Of a DNA stretch of 64,000 nt, positions 1 through 8,078 are shown in pieces (within the stretch, counting starts at the first letter, position 1; each line of letters begins with the position of its first letter). The stretch is from Paenibacillus timonensis (GTDB lineage: Bacteria > Bacillota > Bacilli > Paenibacillales > Paenibacillaceae). The stretch lies in contig NZ_WNZY01000003.1 in the NCBI RefSeq assembly GCF_009725205.1, positions 293,538-357,537 of the forward strand. Direction: 5' to 3'. The translations under genes and the position numbers were made by a program. The notes beneath the pieces are model-generated. The model saw only the letters and a list, made by a program, of their open reading frames with translations, was not told the origin of the DNA and ran no database searches.

Positions 1-2202
1 CTGCAGGGCGTAATAACCGGACTTGAGCCGTTCGGTATACTGCACGGTTTCCCATGGCTGCCACACGTATTTCGGGAATGCGTCCAATGAGACGTTTTCC
101 CGGGTTTCTCCGCTTTCCGTTCCCGGACCCAGAACCCCCGCTTCGCCCCGCTCCATGATCCATGGAATTAGGGTCAGGCCGTCCGATTCGGTCGTCGAGA
201 AGGCCCGGTCCTCCTTCAAAGGCCGGTAGTCAATCACTTGCCGCGAGCTAGGATCCGCAAAGCCCAGCAGCATCCAGGGAATGCGTAGTTCTACCTCATT
301 GCCGCTGTACTGCCAAGAAGCAAGCGAGTTGAAATCGGCGTTTCCCGGATCGGTGGTGCCGCGAATCAGCTTGCCGACGGTCATGTCCTGGAACGGATGA
401 GCGAAGCGGGTGTCGGGCGGCGTCATCGTCAAGCTGACCGCCAGCTTCCAAGGTTGAAACTCTACAGTTTGCTCCTCCGTAGGATCGTCAAGCATCCAAT
501 ATCCGTATCGCCCGTAAAGTCGGCGATGGAAATCGTAACTTGGCGCCGTCAGCACTTCGGTCTCCTCGTCATTTCCGATCTCCACGATCGCCTCCAGGCC
601 GTCGCTCAGCGTTCGCCCAGGCAGCTCCGCCACCGGCTGATTCCCGCCGGGCTGCGTATCTGCGCCAAGCCGAATCAACCGCTTGGCCGGGTCGAACGGG
701 TCGCTTAGCTGAAGACCCACGTAGACATAAGCTTCGTCGTGCGTGACCTGCAACCGGTCGATCCCTGCCGACGGACGATCCCAGGCTTGGACCTCCCCTT
801 CCGGCAGGGATTCCCAATCCTCCAGCTTGCCGTCGATCATGAGGTCGTCCTCTTTACCAGGGCCCATCGACAACAGACCGAATTGTTTTTCATTGGTCAA
901 CACGTTTAGCCAAAAAGCGCGTCGATCCTCCGGGATCTCAAACCGCATCGTATTCCACGTTTTCTTGAACCATTCATCCTGCCACATGAACAAGATGGCA
1001 CCGGCATACCCCGTATCATAAATATCCTTCGTCAGAGAGACGTTGATCTCTCCCTGCTCTTGCTCGTTGTGGCCGCCCTGATTCCGTCCGCCCCGTCCGA
1101 GGTGGGAGACGCCCAGCGAGGAAGGAACGCCATATTCGGTAATCATCACCGGGATGTCCTTATAGTAATTTTTTAGCTCCTGCAAATAAGCCTTGTAGGT
1201 GTTGAAGTCCCCATCCCCATCAGGGATCGTCTCCAGCGTTTTGTCTAGATGGAAAAAGTCCGGATAATACGGGTACGCATGATAAGCGGCGAAATAACCC
1301 GCTTCCCATTCCACGGGCCGAATATGCGTAGCGTCGACGCTGGCCAGGTCCTCCTCGAACAACGGTTCACCGGGATGCTGCAACACATCCGTCGTCACCC
1401 AGTTCGTAAACGTGATGGGATGCTCCCACCCGTACGCGCGTTCCTTCTGGGCGGTGTCGTCTACCAGCTCTGCCAGCCAGCTCTCGAATGGACTCGCCTC
1501 GTCTGTCGCCGTGAAATGCTGCCCTTGATACGGCGGAAGTTCAGCGTGCTTGCGGTTCGTGTTATCCACCATCTCCGGGTCCCATTCGGTGCCGATATGC
1601 CAGGCCATCAGGTAGGGACCGGCATTTGCGGTATACTTGCCGCCCGACGTTCCCGGCTGTTTCGGGACCTTCAAATCGCCGTAAACGGCTTTAACCGCCT
1701 TTTCGATCTCTCGGTGAAAAGCCTCCTTAATCCCGGGAATGTAAGCATCCTGCTGCTCGATTAACTGCTCCTCCGGCGACCAGATGCCTTGGATGAAATA
1801 GAGGGGGTCCTTCCCCTTGTCCCGGTTGTATTTAACCAGAGACTTGTAGAACACCGGATTATGCACCGTATAAATTCGAATCACATTTGCGCCCATGTCA
1901 TCAATCTGCTGGAACCAGCGCAAGTAATCGTCTTCCGTAATCGGAAATTCCCCGGGAAAATATCCCGGCACCGTCGCCCCCAGGTTGACGCCTTTGACGA
2001 ACAACTCCTCCCAACTGCTTTCGCCGTCATAGGCGAGAAGTTTGTCGCCTTCGGTACGGAACTTCAGCTCCGTTCCGTCCTTTGCCGCATAGCTGTAATG
2101 AGGCGGCGGCCAATTTAGAACGGCCAGAACCACGCAGCCTGCGATGAAGACGCCCGCCAGGACAAGCCCCATCGCCAACCTTTTTTTCGCTAATGTCGTC
2201 AT
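1..2202 (-). CDS. Secreted glycoside-hydrolase-like protein, C-terminus beyond the left edge
   Basis: The minus-strand frame is open from an ATG at 2202 to the window edge (734 codons); an in-frame stop at 2218-2220 limits the start. Residues 1-30 form a membrane export segment with a lipobox-like IAGC (Cys about 23), but hydrophobic residues continue after the Cys, so it may instead be an uncleaved anchor. Residues from about 50 to 420 resemble a family 2-type TIM barrel (VKGVNLGA near its start). GTEWDP near residue 204 and ITEYG near 354 are candidate acid/base and nucleophile glutamates. From about residue 435 a second domain begins with IDGKLEDW, as in CBM9/DOMON-type sugar-binding modules. 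The substrate is not evident. Confidence 0.75.
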   Translation of the reverse strand, partial: MTTLAKKRLAMGLVLAGVFIAGCVVLAVLNWPPPHYSYAAKDGTELKFRTEGDKLLAYDGESSWEELFVKGVNLGATVPGYFPGEFPITEDDYLRWFQQIDDMGANVIRIYTVHNPVFYKSLVKYNRDKGKDPLYFIQGIWSPEEQLIEQQDAYIPGIKEAFHREIEKAVKAVYGDLKVPKQPGTSGGKYTANAGPYLMAWHIGTEWDPEMVDNTNRKHAELPPYQGQHFTATDEASPFESWLAELVDDTAQKERAYGWEHPITFTNWVTTDVLQHPGEPLFEEDLASVDATHIRPVEWEAGYFAAYHAYPYYPDFFHLDKTLETIPDGDGDFNTYKAYLQELKNYYKDIPVMITEYGVPSSLGVSHLGRGGRNQGGHNEQEQGEINVSLTKDIYDTGYAGAILFMWQDEWFKKTWNTMRFEIPEDRRAFWLNVLTNEKQFGLLSMGPGKEDDLMIDGKLEDWESLPEGEVQAWDRPSAGIDRLQVTHDEAYVYVGLQLSDPFDPAKRLIRLGADTQPGGNQPVAELPGRTLSDGLEAIVEIGNDEETEVLTAPSYDFHRRLYGRYGYWMLDDPTEEQTVEFQPWKLAVSLTMTPPDTRFAHPFQDMTVGKLIRGTTDPGNADFNSLASWQYSGNEVELRIPWMLLGFADPSSRQVIDYRPLKEDRAFSTTESDGLTLIPWIMERGEAGVLGPGTESGETRENVSLDAFPKYVWQPWETVQYTERLKSGYYALQ

Positions 2203-2906
2203 CGGATTACCCTTATTTCACCTCGCTGTTCTTCTTTTCGTGCTCGTTCTGAACAACCGAATCCCCCGGCCGTACGCCGACATTCCCGAGGAGCACAGCG
2301 TCCTATCGAACGGCCGCTTTCTATGCAGCTATACAGGTGATGATTCAGTATGGCCGATTCGCACCTCCGCTTCTCAAAATCACTATTTATCATGAACCAA
2401 GCGCCCCTATCATGTAACTAGGCTAATGGGAGTGTTTTACAGCTGGGGCTGTTTTCCGGGGGAGACGGATTTTCGGCATCTCTATCCCGCTTGGTCATTT
2501 CGTGATATTAGACGTACAAAATTCATCTAGGTTTCGCTCAATTTTTACACCCTTTTCCATAATGGTTACAAAATTGATACCAAAGTCTTGTCTGAAAATC
2601 GCGTCATTCTGCGGTTTTCCACGATTTTCTAAGGTTACAGCCCTTGTCAAAAAAAGCTTCCCTGGTCCCAGCCTGGGACTAGCGTTTTTCCGTCGTTTAC
2701 GATGACGGATTTTCGTCGGGCCATCCCGCCTTGATCGGCGACTTCCTTCCTAAAAAATGACGTTTTCCCGCCCTTTTCCATCTTGGGACTCGAAATACAG
2801 ATTTCACCAGACGTTAACAAAATAAGCTCCCCATCCGCCAGCGGCAGATCAGCAGCTTAATAGATTTACCTTCGTTTAATGCGGGCTTTACCCGTCGTTG
2901 ACTTGC
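2203..2906. other. Intergenic region with a 15-bp palindrome
   Basis: About 700 bp without a convincing gene. The short minus-strand frame at 2199-2393 has Cys/Arg-rich, non-protein-like composition. At 2665-2679 there is a perfect inverted repeat, GTCCCAG-c-CTGGGAC, with TTTTT shortly after it at about 2685. The string GACGGATTTTCG occurs near 2464 and again near 2704. The region is AT-richer than its neighbours and probably holds the promoter of the leftward glycosidase gene and the 3' end of the SOS operon; I could not fix a -35/-10 pair. Confidence 0.5.
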
Positions 2907-3242
2907 CTAATCGGTCTCGGCTCCAACAATGTCCGCGAACGCGATCCACTCGGGACCGGCCTCGGTCTGAAGGCGCGCCTGTCGCCCTCCGGGGTCGACT
3001 CTCGTCACGGTTCCTAGGACCTCCCGCCCCTGCCATTCCCCGAAGAGATGCAGGCGCACCGGCTTCCCGGTCTGCAGCGAGGTCGTGAGAAGGCATGAAA
3101 TCCGCTCAAGTTCCTGTTCGTCGAGGAAGGACCGCGCCTTGCGCTCCTGGCTGCGGTTGCCCCGCAAAATCGCCTCCTTGTGCTCCGGCAGCATCATCCG
3201 CGACGACTCCCATAATCCGTTGCCATACAGCTTTCCTTTCAT
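2907..3242 (-). CDS. YolD-like protein, polymerase partner
   Basis: A 111-residue protein with the YolD-family signature: an N-terminal MMLPEHKEAI segment, a helical stretch, then a small beta-rich domain (KPVRLHLFGEWQGREVLGTV). YolD-like proteins are typically encoded beside UvrX/UmuC-type Y-family polymerases and are thought to act as UmuD-like partners; their mechanism is poorly known. The ATG overlaps the stop codon of the upstream polymerase gene by 4 bp (ATGA), so translation is probably coupled. It is the last gene of a three-gene unit behind LexA-type boxes. Confidence 0.8.
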   Translation of the reverse strand: MKGKLYGNGLWESSRMMLPEHKEAILRGNRSQERKARSFLDEQELERISCLLTTSLQTGKPVRLHLFGEWQGREVLGTVTRVDPGGRQARLQTEAGPEWIAFADIVGAETD

Positions 3243-4474
3243 CGGTAATGCCCTCCAATCTTGCCGGCTCGATCCCGCGCCTGACCGGCACCCGTCAGCG
3301 ATACCGCGCGAAAAATCGCCGATTCCCCATAACGACGTTTGATCTCGTCGGTGGCCCGTTCGAGCGCTTGGTATCTCGGCCGTTCATCGAACAAGGTCAG
3401 CTGGTATTCGTCGTCCCGCACCAGCCCGGTTAACGTGACCCCCACCTTACGGACCGGCTGGCCGTCCCAATGACGGCGGAACAGCCGCATCACCCCGTCG
3501 TAAACCTGCATGGTCACGTTGGTCGGATCGGGCAGCTTCATCTGCCGGTAAAACCCGGTCGGATGGTCGAAATCCGCCCCCCGGCAGCCAACGCTGACAA
3601 CCCCGCCCATGTAGCCCTTTTCCCGGCACCGGCGGCAGACAAGCTCGGTCAGCTCCAGCAGCGGTACCGCCGTCTCCTCCATCGAATAGTAGTCGCGGGG
3701 CAACGTCATTTCATGACCGATCGACTTCTCCCCCTGATGGCTGTTCGGGTCGACCGGCGAGTCGTCCATGCCGTTGGCCAGTCGCCACAGCACTTCGCCG
3801 TTGACGCCCCAGCGCTGCCGTAGCCGCGCCAGCGGTAGGTTCGCCAGCTCCCCGATCGTGCGGATGCCCATTCGCAGCAGATGGCGCTCCATGCGGGAGC
3901 CGACCATGAACATTTGCCGGATCGGCAGCGGCCACAGCACCTTCGGAACGGCTTCACGAGGCAGAACGTACAGGCCGTTTGCATTTTTCTTGGCGAAATT
4001 GTCGCAGGCCATTTTGCTGACTGCCTTGTTGTAGCTGATGCCGAAACGGCTGTAGATGCCGGTCTCGCGGCGGATTTTCTGCTGAATGGTCAGGGCCAGC
4101 GTCTCCGGCTCGCCGAACAGCGACAGGCTGCCGGTCACGTCGAGATGCTGCTCATCGATGCTGTACGGCTCCACCAGATCGGTAAACTGCTTCATGATGT
4201 TCGTGATCTGCATCGACACGGCGATGTACCGCTCCATACGCGGCCGCATCACCACCAGGTCCGGACATTTTGCCAAAGCCGTGCCCAGCGTCTCCGCCGT
4301 TGTCACTCCATACTGTTTGGCCAGCGGACAAGCGGCCAGCACGATCCCCGAGCGCCGTTCCGGATCCCCGGCCACGATCAGCGGGCGGTTCTGGTGCTGC
4401 GGATGATCAGCCTTCTCCACGCTGGCGTAGAAGGATTGGCAATCCGCCATCATGATCACGCGTTCCGATTTCAT
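3239..4474 (-). CDS. Y-family (UvrX/UmuC-type) translesion DNA polymerase
   Basis: A 411-residue error-prone polymerase, expected to bypass lesions at stalled forks. The N-terminal palm motif MADCQSFYASVEKA carries the first catalytic Asp, and YSIDEQHLDVTGS near residue 105 carries the second acidic pair. Helix-hairpin-helix residues (IRTIGELANLPLARL, about 210-225) and a C-terminal little-finger domain follow. The palm reads DEQH where DinB-type enzymes usually have DEAF, which fits the UvrX subgroup rather than Pol IV. The gene overlaps its upstream YhjD-like neighbour by 4 bp and its downstream YolD-like neighbour by 4 bp. Confidence 0.9.
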   Translation of the reverse strand: MKSERVIMMADCQSFYASVEKADHPQHQNRPLIVAGDPERRSGIVLAACPLAKQYGVTTAETLGTALAKCPDLVVMRPRMERYIAVSMQITNIMKQFTDLVEPYSIDEQHLDVTGSLSLFGEPETLALTIQQKIRRETGIYSRFGISYNKAVSKMACDNFAKKNANGLYVLPREAVPKVLWPLPIRQMFMVGSRMERHLLRMGIRTIGELANLPLARLRQRWGVNGEVLWRLANGMDDSPVDPNSHQGEKSIGHEMTLPRDYYSMEETAVPLLELTELVCRRCREKGYMGGVVSVGCRGADFDHPTGFYRQMKLPDPTNVTMQVYDGVMRLFRRHWDGQPVRKVGVTLTGLVRDDEYQLTLFDERPRYQALERATDEIKRRYGESAIFRAVSLTGAGQARDRAGKIGGHYR

Positions 4475-4857
4475 GAGAACATCCCCTCTTTCGTTACATC
4501 CATCCCGAGATAGGTGTAAAGCCGGCTGATCAGCTCCGCTTTAACCAGCCCCCACAGCATGGAAAACTCATACGTGTAGCCCCGGCATAAATAGCGGGCT
4601 TCAATCCCCAGGTTCGTCCGCCGCTCCTCAAACACCTTCAATCCATGCTCGCGCATGCTTTGGCGCACCTGGGTCAGATCGGCGGTTGCGGCGTTCTGAA
4701 GCAAACCGATCAGCCCCTTATACACCTGCGGCAGCTTCAGCGAAGCCGACGCCAAAATGCGCCGGTCCCGTTCCAGCGCATCGAGCAATAGGGGAAGCAG
4801 CACGTATTGCTTGATGATCTCCGCCTCCTCCTGCGTTTGCCAAGGAACCGGGCTCAT
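4471..4857 (-). CDS. YhjD-like conserved protein of the SOS cassette
   Basis: A 128-residue soluble, mostly helical protein that resembles my memory of the Bacillus YhjD family: an N-terminal LPLLLDALERDRR helix, a central LKLPQVYKGLIGLL segment and a C-terminal helix. No catalytic motif is visible and the molecular function is unknown. The start has a good ribosome site (AAGGGAG). It is the first gene after the LexA-type promoter and overlaps the polymerase gene by 4 bp, so it is probably DNA-damage-inducible together with it. Confidence 0.65.
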   Translation of the reverse strand: MSPVPWQTQEEAEIIKQYVLLPLLLDALERDRRILASASLKLPQVYKGLIGLLQNAATADLTQVRQSMREHGLKVFEERRTNLGIEARYLCRGYTYEFSMLWGLVKAELISRLYTYLGMDVTKEGMFS

Positions 4858-4904
4858 GCCGCTCCCTTCTTCATGCTGTCTGTCATAAACTCACCCTCTA
4901 ATCA

Positions 4905-4946
4905 GAACGTTTGTTCCTATTATATTCATAATACGAACAAACATTC
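4905..4946 (-). promoter_or_regulatory. Tandem LexA-type SOS boxes flanking a -10
   Basis: GAACGTTTGTTC at 4905-4916 fits the Gram-positive LexA core GAAC-N4-GTTC exactly. GAACAAACATTC at 4935-4946 differs at one position. Their centres are exactly 30 bp apart, about three helical turns. A minus-strand TATAAT lies between them (4919-4924), so one box covers the -35 region and the other the expected transcription start. No good -35 hexamer is visible. The target is the YhjD-like/polymerase/YolD-like operon. Confidence 0.85.
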
Positions 4947-4995
4947 CCTCTGGCAACAGGTTTATGTTGGATAATTTGGCAGGGTGAACGCGCAT

Positions 4996-5045
4996 GAAAA
5001 AGGCTGATTCCCCCTGTCCGTCGGACTTTGGGAATCAGCCTCTTT
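4996..5045 (-). terminator. Rho-independent terminator of map
   Basis: Arms GGCTGATTCCC (5002-5012) and GGGAATCAGCC (5030-5040) form an 11-bp perfect stem. Read leftward it is followed by a T-tract, placing it just after the map stop. The TCTTTT on the other side may allow some rightward function. Confidence 0.85.
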
Positions 5046-5057
5046 TCCTGTTGACGC

Positions 5058-5804
5058 TTATTGAGCTGTTAAAATCAGCGGTCCGTCCGCCATCAGCGCG
5101 ATCGTATGCTCATACTGGGCCGACCATTTGCCGTCCGCCGTGCGCGCCGTCCAGCCGTCGTCGTCAATCGCAATGCGGAACGTGCCTTCGTTGATCATCG
5201 GCTCGATCGTAAACACCATGCCTTCCTTAAGGCGAATTCCCTTGCCCGCCACGCCGATATGCTCATAGTTAGGCTCCTCATGCAGACTACGCCCGATCCC
5301 GTGACCCAGCAGATCGCGTACGACGGCATAGCCGTTTGCCTCCGCATGTTTCTGAATGGCCGAAGTCACGTCACCTAACCGGTTGCCCGGGAGCGCTTGG
5401 GCAATCCCCAGCTCCAGGCATTCCTTCGTCACCCGCATCAGCCTTTCCGCTTCGGGACTCACCTGACCCACGGCGTAACACCAGCACGAATCTCCGAACC
5501 AGCCGTCCGCTTCGGCGACAATGTCCAGTTTAAGCAGGTCGCCGTTCTGCAGCGGCCGGTTCGACGGGAACCCGTGGGCGACCACATCGTTGACCGAGGC
5601 GCAGGTTTCGGCGGGGAATCCGTTATAACCTTTCGTAAACTGCTTGCCGCCCAGCTTCGTAATATGCCGAGCCACGAAATCATTGATCTCCTGCGTCGTG
5701 ATCCCGGGCCCAATCATTTTGGCGACCTCCCGATGGCAGTCCGCAACGATCTGGTTCGCCCGCTTCATCTCTTCGATCTCCCGCGGAGATTTTAATATAA
5801 TCAT
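5058..5804 (-). CDS. map: Type I methionine aminopeptidase
   Basis: A 248-residue cytosolic metalloprotease that removes the initiator Met. Metal ligands are all visible: two Asp in KLDIVAEADGWFGDS, His in GHGIGRSLHEEPN, Glu in FTIEPMINEG and Glu in YEHTIAL. No N-terminal zinc-finger extension is present, as in Bacillus type Ia enzymes. The gene starts 7 bp after a TetR-family gene and the two look co-transcribed. This is not the usual ribosomal-operon map locus (adk-map-infA), so it may be a second paralogue with its own control. Confidence 0.93.
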   Translation of the reverse strand: MIILKSPREIEEMKRANQIVADCHREVAKMIGPGITTQEINDFVARHITKLGGKQFTKGYNGFPAETCASVNDVVAHGFPSNRPLQNGDLLKLDIVAEADGWFGDSCWCYAVGQVSPEAERLMRVTKECLELGIAQALPGNRLGDVTSAIQKHAEANGYAVVRDLLGHGIGRSLHEEPNYEHIGVAGKGIRLKEGMVFTIEPMINEGTFRIAIDDDGWTARTADGKWSAQYEHTIALMADGPLILTAQ

Positions 5805-5810
5805 TTGTCT

Positions 5811-6503
5811 TCACTCCTTCAATGGTCCATCGGGTATGGTGCGCTCCGATAGCCGATGCAATAACAAGCGAGCGATGCCCTCTGCCTCACGATCCAGCGT
5901 CCCGCGGCGCAGCGGAAAGCTCGCGCAACCGGCCAAGGCGGCCAGCAGCATTTCCGCCTGCGAGACTTGCTCCGCCGCGTTCGCCCCCCGGTCAGCCGTT
6001 CCGGAAGCGACGATCTCGCCAGGATCAAACGGTTGGCTACGCCTAAGCACCGCTGCAAATGGCAGCAGCACCTCGCGGCGGAACGCATCCGTCAGCGGTA
6101 ACGCTCGCGCCTCCGGCAGCAAGCGGAAGTCTTCCGCCGCCAATTTATACAACAAGTAAACGCCGTGATCTTCGGCCCACAATTTCAGCAGCCGGGCACC
6201 TTCCGCCACGAGGGGATCCGCCTTTGAGTCAATGCCCTCCTTAGTGTGAATGTCCCCGGGGGCTCCCCTGCCCATCCATTCCCCGGCTCGATCCATCGCT
6301 GTCCAAAGCACGTCGTGCAGCAAATCCCCTTTATTACTGTAATAATGGTAAACCGTTCCGTAACCGAGCCCGGCTTCGGCTGCTACATCCCGAATTTCCA
6401 GCGTCAGACCTTTATCAAGAAATACATCAGCGGCCGCCATACGAATTTGAGCAAGCCGCCGCAATCGGATCTCTTCATTTTGTTCCTTCGTACGCGGTGT
6501 CAT
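5811..6503 (-). CDS. TetR/AcrR-family transcriptional regulator
   Basis: The N-terminal helix-turn-helix (residues about 20-65) has TLEIRDVAAEAGLGYGTVYH followed by YYSNKGDLLHDVLW, the classical TetR recognition-helix and helix-4 pattern. The rest is a divergent ligand-binding domain of about 170 residues. I chose the ATG at 6503 rather than 6512 because AAAGGGG sits 9 bp before it and abuts the earlier ATG. The gene lies directly upstream of map, and its promoter contains a palindrome, so autoregulation is likely. The inducer is unknown. Confidence 0.85.
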   Translation of the reverse strand: MTPRTKEQNEEIRLRRLAQIRMAAADVFLDKGLTLEIRDVAAEAGLGYGTVYHYYSNKGDLLHDVLWTAMDRAGEWMGRGAPGDIHTKEGIDSKADPLVAEGARLLKLWAEDHGVYLLYKLAAEDFRLLPEARALPLTDAFRREVLLPFAAVLRRSQPFDPGEIVASGTADRGANAAEQVSQAEMLLAALAGCASFPLRRGTLDREAEGIARLLLHRLSERTIPDGPLKE

Positions 6504-6542
6504 CCGCCTCATCCCCTTTTATTTTCGACCTACTCTCATGTC

Positions 6543-6571
6543 AATATAAAACAATTTGAGGAAATTGGCAA
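6543..6571 (-). promoter_or_regulatory. Promoter with palindrome in the spacer, upstream of tetR-map
   Basis: On the minus strand TTGCCA (6566-6571), a 17-bp spacer and TATATT (6543-6548) form a sigma-A-like promoter. The spacer contains the inverted repeat CAATTT-N4-AAATTG (6552-6567), the usual position of a TetR-family autoregulatory operator. Confidence 0.7.
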
Positions 6572-6674
6572 GCGGGAAAGACCCGGATTTTTAAGCCTAA
6601 CCGATGATTTCTCGTTTAGCTTAACCAGCCCCGTCTTAGCGCATCCTCTTTCCAAAAACAACCTCCGGAAATAG

Positions 6675-6710
6675 CAAAAGGCCGCCGGGGCACCATTTCC
6701 CCAGGGCCTT
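6675..6710 (-). terminator. Terminator after the spoVIF-like gene
   Basis: GGCC/GGCC outer and GGGG/CCCC inner arms (6680-6708) form a stem, followed leftward by TTTT. It lies downstream of the leftward spoVIF-like gene. Confidence 0.7.
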
Positions 6711-6743
6711 GTCACCCGTTACCGCTGTATCGCCGCGCGCTGC

Positions 6744-7034
6744 TTAACGGAACATTCCCCATAACCGCAGCAAGTGAAGCGTATTGCGCGGGTCGATTCG
6801 CTGATCGATGACAAATTGGACGATTTGCTCTTCCTGAGCGCCGCTCAGTCTTTCGCCAAGCACAGAAGAGGCCGTTCTAACGAGCCTGCGTACCTTGACG
6901 CGATCCTGCAAATCCGCGCGGGTGAGGCCGTCGACGACCTGCTTGACCCGGTCCTTGATCGCCGGATTTTTCATTTTGAGTTTAACCCGTTCGACCAGCT
7001 GCGGACTGATTCCATATTGATGATAACTGGGCAC
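6744..7034 (-). CDS. Stage VI sporulation protein F-like (SpoVIF/YjcC type)
   Basis: A small, basic, helical protein of 96 residues from the GTG at 7034. An AGGAGG ribosome site about 11 bp upstream of that GTG overlaps the earlier in-frame ATG at 7061, so I prefer the GTG. The order of helices (DRVKQVVDGLTRADLQDRVK, then LSGAQEEQIVQFVIDQRIDP) matches my memory of SpoVIF proteins in Paenibacillus, which act in coat assembly in the mother cell. Similarity to B. subtilis SpoVIF is modest, so the name is tentative. It has its own terminator and no operon partner. Confidence 0.6.
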   Translation of the reverse strand: MPSYHQYGISPQLVERVKLKMKNPAIKDRVKQVVDGLTRADLQDRVKVRRLVRTASSVLGERLSGAQEEQIVQFVIDQRIDPRNTLHLLRLWGMFR

Positions 7035-7136
7035 TGTGACTAGCACCTCCTGTCCCGTCATTTCCGGACTTCACCTCTACTATATGACGGGAAGGCTGTC
7101 CATAGTGCCTCTAAATCCGAAAGCACTCGCATGTCG

Positions 7137-7997
7137 CTAGCTCTGTCTAAGGAACGTCGTCGCTTCATGGGTTTGTCCCAATCTGACGATCGTCTCCTCG
7201 TATTGCGTTGAGGCATAAGCGAAGAATAAAATATCGATCATAACCAGTTGAGCCAGGCGAGAGCCAGACGCTCCGCTGCGCAGGGTCGCTTCAGGTGCCT
7301 GCGGCGTGTACAGCATCAAATCGGCGAGCTCGGATACTTTATGATTGCCGAAACGGGACAAGCCGATGGTACGTACACCATACTTTTGGGCGACCCGGAA
7401 CAATTGCAGTACTTCCTTGGTATTTCCGCTGTAAGAGACGCCCATAAACAAGGCCCCTGGCGGAGCGCTTGCCAGCGCGGCTGCAATTAGATGCTCATCC
7501 TGTAGCGCGAACGCTTGCTTCCCCAGGCGGAGCCATTTCTGTGCGGCATCCGCTGCTACGATAGCCGAAGCCCCCACCCCGTACATATGGATGACGGAGG
7601 CCTTTCGGAAGCTGTCCACCACCTGCTCGATTAATTCCGGCTGCAGGTGAAGCATCGTATCTTGAATGGCTTGGACACTGTTGGACACCGTCTTTTGAAT
7701 GACGGTTTGAATCGTCTCTCCGCGCTCGATATCGTAATAACCCGGCCTTTGCGGTTTGGCATTATCAACCGACAAACGCATTTTCAGATCAGGAAATCCG
7801 CTTAGCCCCAGCGAACGGCATAGCCGGGTAATCGCCGCCGCACTGGTCCCCGCTTTATCAGCGACCGCATGAATACTTAAACCGGAGACCTCCGCCGAAG
7901 CCGTCAAAATATATTGAGCCGCTTTTCTTTCTGATTCGGGCAGTTGTTCCAGCACCGCCTCCATTTGCGTAAGTATGCTTCCCGTCGTCACGGTCAT
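7137..7997 (-). CDS. murR: MurR/RpiR-family regulator of MurNAc use
   Basis: A 286-residue regulator. The N-terminal RpiR-type helix-turn-helix (about 1-80; SIHAVADKAGTSAAAITRLC) precedes a SIS sugar-phosphate-binding domain (about 125-260; GVGASAIVAADAAQKW and GVSYSGNTKEV). In this family the SIS domain binds MurNAc-6-phosphate or a related ester and relieves repression. It is the third gene of murQ-murP-murR. GGAGGGG abuts the ATG at 7997, so the GTG at 7991, spaced 6 bp, is an equally good start. The paired palindromes upstream of murQ are its likely targets. Confidence 0.85.
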   Translation of the reverse strand: MTVTTGSILTQMEAVLEQLPESERKAAQYILTASAEVSGLSIHAVADKAGTSAAAITRLCRSLGLSGFPDLKMRLSVDNAKPQRPGYYDIERGETIQTVIQKTVSNSVQAIQDTMLHLQPELIEQVVDSFRKASVIHMYGVGASAIVAADAAQKWLRLGKQAFALQDEHLIAAALASAPPGALFMGVSYSGNTKEVLQLFRVAQKYGVRTIGLSRFGNHKVSELADLMLYTPQAPEATLRSGASGSRLAQLVMIDILFFAYASTQYEETIVRLGQTHEATTFLRQS

Positions 7998-8078
7998 CCC
8001 CTCCGTATTTCCGATACAAATACAAAAGAAACGCGGCGGCCTGATATAAGGCCGCCAAACGTTCCTCCGCTAGCTGTA

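Noticed and set aside
1249..2118. Plus-strand frames of 109-171 residues opposite the glycosidase
   Set aside because: They lie antisense to a convincing long frame with active-site motifs and have no family features.
2199..2393. Short minus-strand frame overlapping the glycosidase start by 4 bp
   Set aside because: Cys/Arg/Ser-rich composition, no ribosome site and no recognisable motif; the ATGA overlap looks accidental.
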